A stretch of 64,000 nucleotides of DNA from NCBI RefSeq assembly GCF_032878975.1, contig NZ_CP043875.1:1666370-1730369 (forward strand), written 5' to 3'. A program made the position numbers and the translations under genes. The notes under the pieces were generated by a model, which saw only the letters and a list, made by a program, of their open reading frames with translations, was not told where the DNA came from and ran no database searches. This stretch comes from Methanoplanus sp. FWC-SCC4. Lineage in GTDB: Archaea > Halobacteriota > Methanomicrobia > Methanomicrobiales > Methanomicrobiaceae. This document shows, in pieces, positions 44,869 through 54,405 of this stretch. The number at the start of each line of letters is the position of its first letter. Within the stretch, counting starts at the first letter, position 1.

Positions 44869-46575
44869 ATGCAGAGATCTTTTAACATCAAACCGGTTTT
44901 GGCGGTCACACTTACACTTGTTGTGATTGCAGTTATTATGTTCGCAGTTTTTATGACAGATACAGACAGTGGTGAAGGGGTAGCCGGCATAACCTCCAAT
45001 TTACAGGAAACGGCAGAATCTTCTTATTCGACAGACTCCCCATATTCAGGAACTATCAGGATTTTAACAAGCCCTGATATACACAGCCACATATTTGCGA
45101 TGAGTGAGAATGATACCGGATCACGAATCGGAAGAATAGGGGCACTTGCCAACTCTCTTGGAAATGAGAGGGAAGACACACTTTATCTTTTTGCAGGTGA
45201 TCTCGGCGAGGGTAATTTTTATCATACTTATGCCGGAGTTCCGGAGGTCAAAGCCTACTCGATGGCAGGAGTTGATCTGGCAGTTCCCGGAAATCACGCC
45301 TTTGATTTTTCAACAGAAGTCTTTGAATCCGGGGTTACAAACGCTTCATACTCAGTAATCTGTGCAAATCTGGATTTTACTGATTCTGAACTGAACAATA
45401 TAATCAGGGATTATGCCGTATTTAACGCAGGCGGGGCAAAGGTTGGAGTATTCGGCATTATCACACCTCAGCTTGGAAAAATTGTGACAATCCCTGAGGA
45501 TATGATTTTTTATAAGAACACAACTGATATCGGAAATTCTGCTGTAAAATCCCTGAAAAATGAGGGTGCTGACATCATAATCGCCCTTACCCATGAGAGC
45601 AGGGAGGAGGATTTAAAACTTGCAGAGTCTGTTTCAGGAATAGACCTGATTATCGGCGGCCATGACCACCTCGTCTGGAATGAGACCATAACAGGTGGTG
45701 ACGGCGGAGAGACTCTTATTGTTCATGCAGGAAAATACGGCGAAGAGATGGATTGTGTTGATATTACTTTTGAAGACGGAATTTTATCAGATGCATCCGT
45801 AGTCAGATATACAATAACAGAGGATATGCCTGACGATGAGGAGATAACATCATTTGTGATGCCATATTACAACAATTATTCAGACAGCCTTTCCAATCCG
45901 ATTGGATACTCACAAGTTGCACTTGATGTACCATACCTTGAGATAAGGTCAAAAGAGACAAATGCCGGAGATCTCATCACCGATACAATTAAAGATAATG
46001 TACCCGGTGTTGATATCGCATTAATTAATTCAGGATCTATCAGGGGAGACGCCGTGATTCCGGCAGGTGAGATATCTTACCTGACATTAAACACGATTCT
46101 TCCGTTTGAAAATATGATTGTTACAATCCGGATGACAGGACAGGAGATCAGGGATACTCTTGAGAGGTCTGCATCCGCAATTGTCGTTTCAGGCGACGAA
46201 TGTCCGGGTGAGGAGAGGGTTGGTTCAGGCGGATTTTTGCAGGTCTCTGGTGTAAGGTTTGAGATCAACACTAAAGGTGATGTTTTCTGCTGTGACTATG
46301 ACAATGACAGAGTAAAATGCACAGGAAACAGAATACTCAACCTCTCGGTTGTTACGGATTCTGGAAATGAACCGATTGTTCCGGATAAGACGTACACTGT
46401 TGCCGTCAATAATTACATGGCCGGCGGGGGAGACGGTTATACAAATCTTCTTGAAATTGCGGACGATAAAAAATATAACACAGAGATAAACCTAATCGGC
46501 CTTCTTGCAGCGGCGATTGAGAGGGATTCTCCAATATCGCCTGAGACTGACGGAAGGATTCTGGTTTTTAGTTGA
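44869..46575 (+). CDS. Exported 5'-nucleotidase / metallophosphatase (UshA family)
   Basis: 568 residues from ATG 44869. An N-terminal hydrophobic helix (about 9-34) acts as signal or anchor. Metallophosphatase motifs in order: SPDIHSHIF (DxH), FAGDLGEGNF (GD), VPGNHAFDFS (GNHD-type, here GNHA), LTHESREEDL (H) and GGHDHLVWNE (GHxH). The C-terminal 5_nucleotid_C domain carries INSGSIRGDAVIPAGEISYL and YMAGGGDGYTN. It releases phosphate from nucleotides outside the cell. The Asp of GNHD is replaced by Ala (GNHA), which is unusual because that Asp/His pair aids catalysis. Confidence 0.9.
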   Translation: MQRSFNIKPVLAVTLTLVVIAVIMFAVFMTDTDSGEGVAGITSNLQETAESSYSTDSPYSGTIRILTSPDIHSHIFAMSENDTGSRIGRIGALANSLGNEREDTLYLFAGDLGEGNFYHTYAGVPEVKAYSMAGVDLAVPGNHAFDFSTEVFESGVTNASYSVICANLDFTDSELNNIIRDYAVFNAGGAKVGVFGIITPQLGKIVTIPEDMIFYKNTTDIGNSAVKSLKNEGADIIIALTHESREEDLKLAESVSGIDLIIGGHDHLVWNETITGGDGGETLIVHAGKYGEEMDCVDITFEDGILSDASVVRYTITEDMPDDEEITSFVMPYYNNYSDSLSNPIGYSQVALDVPYLEIRSKETNAGDLITDTIKDNVPGVDIALINSGSIRGDAVIPAGEISYLTLNTILPFENMIVTIRMTGQEIRDTLERSASAIVVSGDECPGEERVGSGGFLQVSGVRFEINTKGDVFCCDYDNDRVKCTGNRILNLSVVTDSGNEPIVPDKTYTVAVNNYMAGGGDGYTNLLEIADDKKYNTEINLIGLLAAAIERDSPISPETDGRILVFS

Positions 46576-46724
46576 TTTGTTGCGGATGAAAACCGGGAGA
46601 TACATTCCGGTTAAACCACCTTTTTAGAGAAGGGTTTTGTATAGTCTAAAAAAAGTATTATTTAAGAGTAAAAGATGCTGACACCTTCTGGAGAGGTGTC
46701 CTGATTCTCATAGGAATTGATTAT

Positions 46725-47531
46725 TCAGTTTATCATTTTATTTACCTTTATGTCTTTGCCGAGAGCTGCATCGAGAAGATTGTCAAAAACCGCCGGCATC
46801 TCCTTTTGGATCACAAAGACACCCTCCTCTGTTATTCCTCCCTTTGTGGCGACACGTGATATTATATCTTCAAAGCTCTGATTTTTTTCCTCAAGAAGAC
46901 ATGATGTCCCGACAAGGGTTTCTCTTACCAGAAATTCAGAGAGCTCTTTTGATATCCCTTCGCGTCTTACGGCTGATTTTGAAAGCTCCTTTAATATTGA
47001 AGCAATGAATGCTGGTGCACAGCTTGTCAGGATGGTCAGGATCTCAAAATCCTTCTCTTCCGCCTCAACCGCTTTTCCAATAGCGCCAAACATGGAGAGT
47101 ATTAATTCCTTATCAGCAGGGGCAGCTCTTTCTCCAAATGACAGGAGAGTTACGCCCTTTAAAACCTCAGAGGTAATACTCGGTATTGCACGGACTATCC
47201 TTGCATTTGACCACTCAGAGAGATTTTCAAGAGATACGTCAGCAGCGACTGAGACAAGTATTTTATCTTCGTTAAGCACTTCCTTTATTTCAGCCAGCAC
47301 CCCTTTGACTTCAAGCGGTTTTACGCACAGGAAAATGACATCGGAGTTTTCAACAACCTCAATATTGTTTTTTGCAGCATTTATTCCGGTTTCCTTTGCA
47401 AGAAGCCTTAATTTTTCTTCAGTCCTGTTGCCTGCAATAATCATTTCAGGTTTGGAAATTTCGCTTTCAATAAACTTTCTGACAAGCATCCCGCCCATGC
47501 TTCCCGTCCCTATTACACCTGTTTTTTTCAC
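46725..47531 (-). CDS. proC: Pyrroline-5-carboxylate reductase-like protein
   Basis: 268 residues, normal for ProC. KTGVIGTGSMGGMLVRKFIE is the NAD(P) Rossmann loop, VIFLCVKPLEVKGVLAEIKE and ARIVRAIPSITSEVLKGVTL are the conserved central motifs, and SCAPAFIASILKELSKSAVR REGIS (Pro/substrate region) ends with RVATKGGITEEGV, the C-terminal substrate loop. It reduces pyrroline-5-carboxylate to proline with NAD(P)H, the last step of proline synthesis. A proline/sodium symporter gene lies 0.7 kb away. Confidence 0.88.
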   Translation of the reverse strand: MKKTGVIGTGSMGGMLVRKFIESEISKPEMIIAGNRTEEKLRLLAKETGINAAKNNIEVVENSDVIFLCVKPLEVKGVLAEIKEVLNEDKILVSVAADVSLENLSEWSNARIVRAIPSITSEVLKGVTLLSFGERAAPADKELILSMFGAIGKAVEAEEKDFEILTILTSCAPAFIASILKELSKSAVRREGISKELSEFLVRETLVGTSCLLEEKNQSFEDIISRVATKGGITEEGVFVIQKEMPAVFDNLLDAALGKDIKVNKMIN

Positions 47532-47758
47532 AATATCACCAATTCTTCATGTAAATCTTTGTTTCTCTACTGATATAACCGGTTTTAAAAAACACTGACT
47601 CCGGATTAAACTGCCGGTTTTGGAATAACAGGGTCAGTCTGTATTTTTACCGGCGATAAAATCCGCTTTATCATCGGGCATGAACAATTCAGGTATCAAT
47701 ACAATGATTCATTGCAGAATAAAACAAAATATACCGGAAAGTAAAAGCGGTTTTTGAA

Positions 47759-47992
47759 ATGGTGAACAATAAAATATATGTGGGGAATCTTCTTTACTCC
47801 CTTAGTAAAGAAAGACTCGAGGAGCAGTTTTCCCTATACGGAAATGTTACAGGGATCAAAATTGTTCAGCGGAGATATGCCTATATTACATATGAAACTG
47901 AAGAAGAGGCCAAAAATGCTGTAAGAAGATCAGACGGCATGATATTCTACGGAAGAAAAATTAAAGTGGAACTCGCAATTAAAGGCAAATAA
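47759..47992 (+). CDS. Small RRM RNA-binding protein, copy 3 (divergent)
   Basis: 77 residues. RNP2 is KIYVGNLLYS but RNP1 is altered to QRRYAYITY where the other copies have KGFGFVE, so the Gly is lost and two aromatics are kept. The C-terminal Arg/Pro tail is gone. It probably still folds as RRM but may bind a different RNA. A TATA-like stretch aaaacaaaatatacc lies about 35 nt upstream. Confidence 0.88.
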   Translation: MVNNKIYVGNLLYSLSKERLEEQFSLYGNVTGIKIVQRRYAYITYETEEEAKNAVRRSDGMIFYGRKIKVELAIKGK

Positions 47993-48265
47993 TTTTTTTA
48001 TCAATATCTTTCTTTTTTTCCGGATGACCGGTGTGCCTATCTAAATAGATCAAATTGAGCTTATCAGGGACAATTATTCGATGCTTTCTGACGAGGTCAG
48101 AATCCAGCACTCAAATTTTCCTGAGTGGGTGGTAATTATTTTAATCGCACCTGAACAGACCCCGGTTCTGATGGAATATTTCAGATAAATAATAACAAAG
48201 AGCCAAATCAAAGGCTAAATGTTTATTAAATTCCGGCGGAACCGGGATTAAAAAAAATTATTTTT

Positions 48266-49759
48266 TTAGTTGCTTTCCTTTAACGCTTTTTCAGTCTCCT
48301 CAAACACTGCAATCATGGAGTCGTCCGGCTCCGGAGTCATTTTGCTGACCACGTATATTGCAAGCATTGAAAGGATGAATCCGGGCACAATCTCATAGAG
48401 TCCGAAGAATGCAAACTGTTTCCATATAAGAACTGTGAGACCACCGATAATAATTCCTGCAAGGGCACCCTGGCGGGTTGTTCTCTTCCAGAATAGTGCC
48501 ATTAATATTGCCGGACCAAATGCAGCTCCGAATCCCGCCCATGCGTATGAAACAATCGAGAATACAAAGCTGTTTGGATCAATTGCAAGGCCTATTGCGA
48601 TTACTGCAACGAACAGAACCGAGAAACGGCTGACCCATATGAGTTCTTTGTCCTTTGCATCTTTTTTGAGGAATGCTTTGTAAAGATCCTGTGATACGGC
48701 GGAGGCACTGACTAAAAGCTGTGATGAAGCCGTACTCATAATGGCTGCAAGGATACCGCAGTAGATGATGCCTGCCAGGAATGAGAAGAAGACTTCACCG
48801 GTCATCACCATGAAAACAGTCTCGGAGTCTGAACCGACCAGAGGCTGGCTAAGGAAAATCTTTCCGATGAGACCGATTGCAACTGCTGAGAGTAATGAGA
48901 TAATTACCCAGATCATTGCAACATTTCTTGCCTCGGTTATCTCTTCGGGCTTTTTTATTGCCATGAACCTGACAAGAATGTGCGGCTGTCCGAAATACCC
49001 GAGACCCCATGCAAGCATTGAGACGATTGCTATGAATGTAAGCGGGCTTCCGCTCTCACCGTCGATGAACGGGTTTAACAGATCAGGATTTATCTGGCTT
49101 ATTCCTGCCAGTGTTTCCGCAGGACCGCCGATTAAAATCATCGCGGCAATAGGAACAGAGAGCAGGGCAAAGAACATTAGTACTCCCTGAATGAAATCAG
49201 TCAGACATACAGCCTTGAATCCCCCTGTAAAGGTGTATGCGACAACGATTAATGAACCGATTAACAAAGCGGCGGTGTAGTCGATTCCAAATACTGTATT
49301 GAAGAGTTTTCCGCCTGATACAAACTGTGCTGACGTGTATATCAGGAAAAATATCAGAATAAATACTGAAGAGATCCCCCCGAGAATATCCGATTTGTCA
49401 TTGAAACGGTTTCTGAAAAAGTCGGGGAGTGTCAGAGAATCGTTTGCAAGATGGGTGTATATACGCAGACGTTTTGCAACGAATTTCCAGTTAAGGAATG
49501 TTCCGATAATAAGACCGAGTGCAACCCATATTGCCGACATACCTGATATGTATGCAAGTCCGGGAAGACCCAAAAGGAGCCATCCGCTCATATCCGATGC
49601 TTCTGCACTTAATGCAGCAACATAGCGGTTTAGTCCTCTGCTTCCAAGAATATAGTCACTCACTGTGTGGGTCTTTTTGTAGTATAAAAGACCGATTGCA
49701 ACCATTATACCGAGATATACGATAAAGGCAGCCAGTATTTCAATGCCATTGCTAACCAT
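48266..49759 (-). CDS. putP: Sodium/proline symporter
   Basis: 497 residues, 13 hydrophobic segments. VSDYILGSRGLNRYVAALSA EASDMSGWLLLGLPGLAY is the SSS-family signature, with sodium-binding Ser/Asp; GWLLLGLPG, FTGGFKAVCLTDFIQGVLMF and AIMSTASSQLLVSASAVSQD match PutP. It imports proline with sodium, either for osmoprotection or nitrogen. The start ATG 49759 follows AGGAG. The ProC-like gene 0.7 kb away suggests a shared proline theme but they are separate transcripts. Confidence 0.93.
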   Translation of the reverse strand: MVSNGIEILAAFIVYLGIMVAIGLLYYKKTHTVSDYILGSRGLNRYVAALSAEASDMSGWLLLGLPGLAYISGMSAIWVALGLIIGTFLNWKFVAKRLRIYTHLANDSLTLPDFFRNRFNDKSDILGGISSVFILIFFLIYTSAQFVSGGKLFNTVFGIDYTAALLIGSLIVVAYTFTGGFKAVCLTDFIQGVLMFFALLSVPIAAMILIGGPAETLAGISQINPDLLNPFIDGESGSPLTFIAIVSMLAWGLGYFGQPHILVRFMAIKKPEEITEARNVAMIWVIISLLSAVAIGLIGKIFLSQPLVGSDSETVFMVMTGEVFFSFLAGIIYCGILAAIMSTASSQLLVSASAVSQDLYKAFLKKDAKDKELIWVSRFSVLFVAVIAIGLAIDPNSFVFSIVSYAWAGFGAAFGPAILMALFWKRTTRQGALAGIIIGGLTVLIWKQFAFFGLYEIVPGFILSMLAIYVVSKMTPEPDDSMIAVFEETEKALKESN

Positions 49760-50206
49760 TGGATTCTCCTAATTTTACTGATGGCTCCTGCCCGGATATT
49801 TTAACCGGATTTAATATTCAGGTCGTTCTCTGATTTGTCATCTAAAAGCAGCTGACAACTCACATTGCGGACTTCTCTTAAAAAAAGGATCAGGAACACA
49901 TCCATTGTTAAAATGTTTACAGGAAGAGTATTTATATGGTAAGTACTTGAATTTTTGAGGGAATATCCATCATGATTAGAGAATTATCTGTATGATGACA
50001 ATTCCGGTTTAAATCCTCGTAAGAGTCATTGATGTATTAATCAGGAATTTATCAGGACTTTTATTTATATTGGGAGATAATTTAAAAAAATTCATAGAAA
50101 AATATAGGACTTCTGTAAATTTCATTGAGATTGGAACGCAGATAAGATTTCATAATATCAATAAAAAACAAAATATTTTGTCTGAAATGAGAGAAAAAAG
50201 AGAATA
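49760..50206. other. Intergenic region
   Basis: A TATA-like ccatataaatac on the reverse strand (about 49926-49937) could drive putP with a leader of about 150 nt. No gene is visible; the strand is AT-rich with no repeat. Confidence 0.45.
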
Positions 50207-50926
50207 TCAGTAATCTGAATTCTCTACGACACTCTCGCCATACTGTCCCAGACTGTAGTTTAAGTTATTGTACTGCAGGGTCATTTTATTTCGCATAAAC
50301 CGGTAAGGAGTACAGTTATCAGCCGACAGGGAATCGGTGATGTCGCCATCTGAGTCTCCGTAGTAAACAGAGACATTCTCTTCATTTATGTATGGTGTCT
50401 TTGACGTGCCGTTTGTAAAGATTACTTTCGGATTCTCAATGCCAAATATTACACTTATATAATCTGAAATTCTCTCCTCGGGAGAACTGTGCTTCTTTGT
50501 GATGAATATCACCATGTCGCCACGCTCCCGGTGCATCCGAATGACATTCGCCGCTGCATTTTTCGGCATATAATAGCCGACAAACTCATTGTTGATTGCT
50601 CTTACGAACTCGGGATTTTGTTCAGGATTATCCCCAAAGATGTTCGTGTTATCAGGCCCGTCGATATTCGTCATTCCGTAGTAATAGACCGAATCGGTGT
50701 AGAAGGTCGTACTGTCCAGATCCAGCCCGGCGATGATAGGGCCGCCCCCTGCAAGACTTTCTGCAATCTCATTTACACTAATGGTTGTATATGACTCACC
50801 GGATGCTGCATCTGGTGTCGCATCCACTCTGATATCATCAGCAGTAGTGGCGCACCCGGCACAAAGGATCATAAGAACGGCCACTCCCATAAGGATAGCT
50901 GCCTTCCGGACAGCATTTTTATTCAT
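50207..50926 (-). CDS. aphA: Class B (AphA-like) acid phosphatase lipoprotein
   Basis: 239 residues. A lipoprotein signal AILMGVAVLMILCAGC is followed by HAD-like class B phosphatase motifs: IIAGLDLDSTTFYTDS (DxDxT; classical enzymes have DIDDT), DMVIFITKKHSSPEERISDY (bacterial FITGRS), NVSVYYGDSDGDITDSLSAD (motif 4) and the end QYGESVVENSDY, as in AphA (EEVIVNSEY). It would remove phosphate from nucleotides outside the cell. These enzymes are typical of gammaproteobacteria and uncommon in archaea; transfer is likely. Confidence 0.85.
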   Translation of the reverse strand: MNKNAVRKAAILMGVAVLMILCAGCATTADDIRVDATPDAASGESYTTISVNEIAESLAGGGPIIAGLDLDSTTFYTDSVYYYGMTNIDGPDNTNIFGDNPEQNPEFVRAINNEFVGYYMPKNAAANVIRMHRERGDMVIFITKKHSSPEERISDYISVIFGIENPKVIFTNGTSKTPYINEENVSVYYGDSDGDITDSLSADNCTPYRFMRNKMTLQYNNLNYSLGQYGESVVENSDY

Positions 50927-51574
50927 ATATATAGGTTTGATAGTGTGAAGATTATATTTTTGATTTCATTTTTTAGGAAACCGATTTCCAAATAATGCAG
51001 ACAGGAATATTTTAAACGATACCCCTGCAAAAAGGCGCTCAAACGATTAATACGATAGCATACAGGGAATAATCGACAGGATGAGTGACGAAGCTCATGG
51101 ATATCAGTCATGGCATCCGGTTGCTGCCGTCAAAAAGAGAAGTTGTCCCGGAAGAACTCTGCCATGAGGGATATACACACAGGGACCGGAGGACAGAAGA
51201 AATAGGGTTATTCGACTATATACTTTGATATCTGCATAATCAGAAAATAGCCATATCATACCAGTGAAAGTAAACTGCGACAATCTCAGAAATCAGGTAA
51301 AATAAGAAGATCAATTCGATAGTATTTTCGGAATTTAACATTAAGATCGAAATATTACATCGAAGTGTACCCTTGAAAAACGTTTATCACTCCCCGGCTG
51401 AGTCAGGAAAGCCTAAACCCAAAAAGAGTTTTCAACAATTTCAATTCAGGATGATACTCATGGAATAAGTTAAGGACGAACTCATTAATGCCATGCATTC
51501 CGGAAGTATCAGCACAACCAGTCACGCATCATCCTGACCGGTTTCGCTTCGACTGAGGAGGAAACATATATCTC
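50927..51574. other. Intergenic region at the start of the GC-richer block
   Basis: No gene can be supported. Two short frames with protein-like composition are visible (MSDEAHGYQSWHPVAAVKKR, about 51081; and VKDELINAMHSGSISTTSHA, about 51467), which could be remnants of broken genes. GC content rises towards the right. Confidence 0.4.
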
Positions 51575-53152
51575 ATGATGAAAACATTCAGACAGAAGGC
51601 ACATATGCTGTGTCTTACATGCCTTATTTTATTCATTCTGTCCGGAACTGTGGTCTTTGCCGTTGAATCTCTCCCTGTTGGCACGAACCCCGGCCCTGTC
51701 TCTGAACAGTACTCCCCGCCGCCCGGCCTGATGCCTGTTGTCATTCTGCAGGGAAGCCCATATGAGATGGGATACCAATACGGCCTTCAGGTACCTGAAT
51801 ATCTCGCCATCGTCCGGGATTCGGTCTGGGCAGGTGCCCTCTCTGAGAAATCCTATGATGAAATTTTGGACGAATGCAGGGTTGATAAGGAGTATATCGC
51901 CAGGGAACTAAATGATTTTCAGTTCATCGAATTCTTTAAGGGTATCTCAGATGCCATGAACGATCAGGGGTACGCCTTCACGCCAGTCGACCCCATTGTC
52001 ATGCTCTACTACGGAGGACACAATGGCCCGGCGCCGGAGGAACACTGTACTGCTTTCGCTGCCTATGGAAACGCCACGAACAACACGCTTATTGTCGGCG
52101 ATAATTTTGATTATTACTCGGTGTCATCCAATTCCTACCAGGTTCTGCTGTTTCTTTACCCTGATAACGGCTATTCATGTATCATTCCGTCAGGTGCCGG
52201 ACGGACCGGAAATAATGTTGTTGTTAATGAAAAAGGACTGGTCTATATTACGACCGCAGGACCCGCTCAGGGAGCCGGTGATACCGGCCCGGGCATCTCG
52301 GCCTTTCTTGAGCTCCCTTCAGTAGGGATGTCTGCCGCTTCTGTTCCTGAAGGAGAGGAAATCCTTCTGAACATTACACGGAGCTTCTCTCTCAGTCGCC
52401 TCCTGGCTGATACATCAGGGAATGCCGAGGTTATTGAGTCGACCCGTGAAAAATTTGCAATCCGCAATGGATCAGAGGATTTCATCATAGCTGCAAATCA
52501 TTATCTGAATCCTGCGATGAAGGAGTCACAGAAGATCTGGGACCCGCTCCGGTATTATCCATCGAGTTATTACCGTTATATTACTGCAGAAAAACAGATC
52601 CGGGACGGATACGGGAAACTGGATTATGAGAACTTCAGGCATATCCTTTCATCATCTGACTGGTGGGACGGTCAGGCATGGCACCGGGACGACCGCTGGA
52701 GCAGCAACACCATTAACCGGTTCCGTCCGACTGGCGCAACGCTCTATTCTCTTATTACTGTTCCCGGGGACCGGGTGGTCAGCATCTGCCAGGGAAATCC
52801 GGATATGCCGGGGTGGGGAACACGGGCACCAGGTCAGACCGGAACCTATGTCAGCTTCACCCTCGGGAGCAGCCCTGAATATATGGTTTACAAGCTCAGA
52901 TCAGATGCAGATGCCCATATGTGGGAGACTATTCAGCTCAGGGGTGATGCACCGGACACTTGGACTAATGAACAGTGGAATTCCATTGAGAATGATTACT
53001 GGGAAGGAAACTGGTGGCACAATAAGGGCACACTTGAGACTGATCCACGAAACAGGACTTTTGCCTTCGGTAAAGCGGCAACTGCCTATTCTTCTGCGAT
53101 TGCACATACCAGACTGGTGCATAAATACTGTGAAAGTGAAACGACCAGCTGA
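51575..53152 (+). CDS. Exported C45-family autoproteolytic acyltransferase/hydrolase
   Basis: 525 residues. Signal peptide MLCLTCLILFILSGTVVFA. PYEMGYQYGLQVPEYLAIVR is the start of the AAT/C45 (isopenicillin N acyltransferase-like) fold, and EEHCTAFAAYGNATNNTLIV GDNFDY holds the Cys nucleophile that becomes N-terminal after self-cleavage. NVVVNEKGLVYITTAG and FIIAANHYLNPAMKE continue the Ntn-hydrolase core; the C-terminal third (WYWEGNWWHNKG-like, Trp-rich) is unusual. It may cleave or transfer an acyl group on a peptide or antibiotic-like compound. It belongs to the GC-rich block with AphA and the HD protein. Confidence 0.8.
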   Translation: MMKTFRQKAHMLCLTCLILFILSGTVVFAVESLPVGTNPGPVSEQYSPPPGLMPVVILQGSPYEMGYQYGLQVPEYLAIVRDSVWAGALSEKSYDEILDECRVDKEYIARELNDFQFIEFFKGISDAMNDQGYAFTPVDPIVMLYYGGHNGPAPEEHCTAFAAYGNATNNTLIVGDNFDYYSVSSNSYQVLLFLYPDNGYSCIIPSGAGRTGNNVVVNEKGLVYITTAGPAQGAGDTGPGISAFLELPSVGMSAASVPEGEEILLNITRSFSLSRLLADTSGNAEVIESTREKFAIRNGSEDFIIAANHYLNPAMKESQKIWDPLRYYPSSYYRYITAEKQIRDGYGKLDYENFRHILSSSDWWDGQAWHRDDRWSSNTINRFRPTGATLYSLITVPGDRVVSICQGNPDMPGWGTRAPGQTGTYVSFTLGSSPEYMVYKLRSDADAHMWETIQLRGDAPDTWTNEQWNSIENDYWEGNWWHNKGTLETDPRNRTFAFGKAATAYSSAIAHTRLVHKYCESETTS

Positions 53153-53187
53153 TAAATATCATAACCGCTGAACCATCTCCATATGGT

Positions 53188-53796
53188 TCATCCATTTTTG
53201 CTGTTTACCATTGAACCAGCACCTTTGGTCTCGTCCTCCAGGGCATCGGTAAACCGCTGCAGGAGGGCGTGCCTTTGTTCGGCGATCTCCGCTGCGGCAT
53301 CTGTGTATATCAGGCCCCTGAGTTTCAGCAGTTTTTCATGGATGTGATCATTGGCGTCACGGATGCCGCCCCCGTGTTCGCCTGCCTGAAGAAACGTCCT
53401 TGCGATCCCGACCGCCCCCATAGCGTCGAGTTTGTCGGCATCAGAGAGGATCTTTGCCTCCAGAGTCTCAGGTTCGGCGCCTGTGCTGTAGCGGTGGGTG
53501 CGTATTGCATGAGTGATCGCCCGGATGCATTCTGCGTCATAGCCATTTGACCTGAGGTACTCTTCTGCAATTCGTGCCCCCTCCTGTTCATGCGGGATGC
53601 CGCTCTCCTCTTCAAGGGGACGGGCGATATCATGGAAGAGGGCAGCCGGAATTAGAACCCGCATATCCGCACCCTCGGCCCGGCCGATCTCCCGACAGAG
53701 GCGGGTGACGCGGAGGATGTGGTCAAGTCCGTGGGCTCCCGACTGCCTGAAGCAGGTCTCAACAAAGGTCAGTATTGTCTCCGTCTCCGTACTCAT
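53188..53796 (-). CDS. HD-domain phosphohydrolase
   Basis: 202 residues. HGLDHILRVTRLCREIG (H), IPAALFHDIARPLEEESGIP (HD), HAIRTHRYST (H) and KILSDADKLDAMGAVGIART (final Asp) are the metal ligands of an HD fold. Such proteins hydrolyse phosphate esters of nucleotides; this subgroup resembles archaeal/bacterial YpgQ-like enzymes. Base composition is about 60% GC, well above the chromosome average, and it is convergent with the C45 gene; both likely arrived together. Confidence 0.85.
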   Translation of the reverse strand: MSTETETILTFVETCFRQSGAHGLDHILRVTRLCREIGRAEGADMRVLIPAALFHDIARPLEEESGIPHEQEGARIAEEYLRSNGYDAECIRAITHAIRTHRYSTGAEPETLEAKILSDADKLDAMGAVGIARTFLQAGEHGGGIRDANDHIHEKLLKLRGLIYTDAAAEIAEQRHALLQRFTDALEDETKGAGSMVNSKNG

Positions 53797-54320
53797 GTTA
53801 AGAGAGGTTGACTCTGAGCAGAAATAAGGGGACCGGACTATATACCGGACAACACCTCAGGGATAATATCCTGACCAAAAGCACCGGAAAAAGCTCCGGA
53901 GTGATACCTTCTATGGATATTATTTTGATTCCACGATGGCCCGCATCCCGCTCATGAACATAATGATCCACGGGATCAGATACCTGAGAATTTAGCAGAA
54001 AGATACACTCTCCAGGTTTTAGAACGATGAGAAGCAGTATTCGGGGGTGCATGACATTTGTCCGTCAGGGAACTGCAGCACCCTACACTACCTGAGCTAA
54101 ATTTTCATCAGAAGGATCACTTGCACATTTCAAAGCCCCAAAAAGTGTTGGAAGAGTAAAAATAATAAAAACGGCAATAATCGCAAATTCCCTGAGAACG
54201 GGTGCCATCATATTTGTATAATTTTATCTACAACATAAAATAATCTTAAAATTAATGTGATACATTGTTGATCATAGAAAAGTGGCGTTTTCACTCCTTT
54301 GTTGTGAAAAATTTGAAAAG
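53797..54320. other. Intergenic region holding a small membrane protein gene
   Basis: Nothing is visible from 53797 to about 54080 except falling GC content. The small gene at 54083-54211 lies in the right half. The rest up to the tRNA is AT-rich and probably promoter DNA. Confidence 0.45.
54083..54211 (-). CDS. 42-residue membrane microprotein
   Basis: A short frame below common length limits: MMAPVLREFAIIAVFIIFTL PTLFGALKCASDPSDENLAQ VV. One clean transmembrane helix (about 8-27) with a polar tail and no frame-shadow in the opposite phase. A TATA-like ataaaataa (about 54234-54246) is about 27 nt before the ATG, which would give a leaderless transcript. The family is unknown. Its composition is more protein-like than random AT-rich frames nearby, but expression is untested. 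Confidence 0.5.
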   Translation of the reverse strand: MMAPVLREFAIIAVFIIFTLPTLFGALKCASDPSDENLAQVV

Positions 54321-54405
54321 TGCGAGGGGAGTGATTCGAACACTCGAACTCCTACGAGACTAGGCCCTCAACCTAGCGCCTTTGACCTGGCTTGGCAACC
54401 CTCGC
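54321..54405 (-). tRNA. tRNA-Leu (anticodon GAG)
   Basis: Full cloverleaf on the reverse strand: acceptor GCGAGGG paired with CCCTCGC, D arm containing AAGCCAGGTCAAAGG, anticodon stem CTAGG/CCTAG with loop TTGAGGG (anticodon GAG), a long variable arm (CTCGTAGGAG) typical of class II tRNA-Leu, and T arm GAGTG-TTCGAAT-CACTC. CCA is not encoded. Confidence 0.97.

Noticed and set aside
48081-48188. 35-codon forward frame (MLSDEVRIQHSNFPEW...)
   Set aside because: Protein-like composition, but no clear promoter or ribosome site and no partner; too short to support.
51060-51540. Short frames that may be gene remnants
   Set aside because: Two pieces of 20-30 residues without a shared family; could be chance in a GC-richer spacer.
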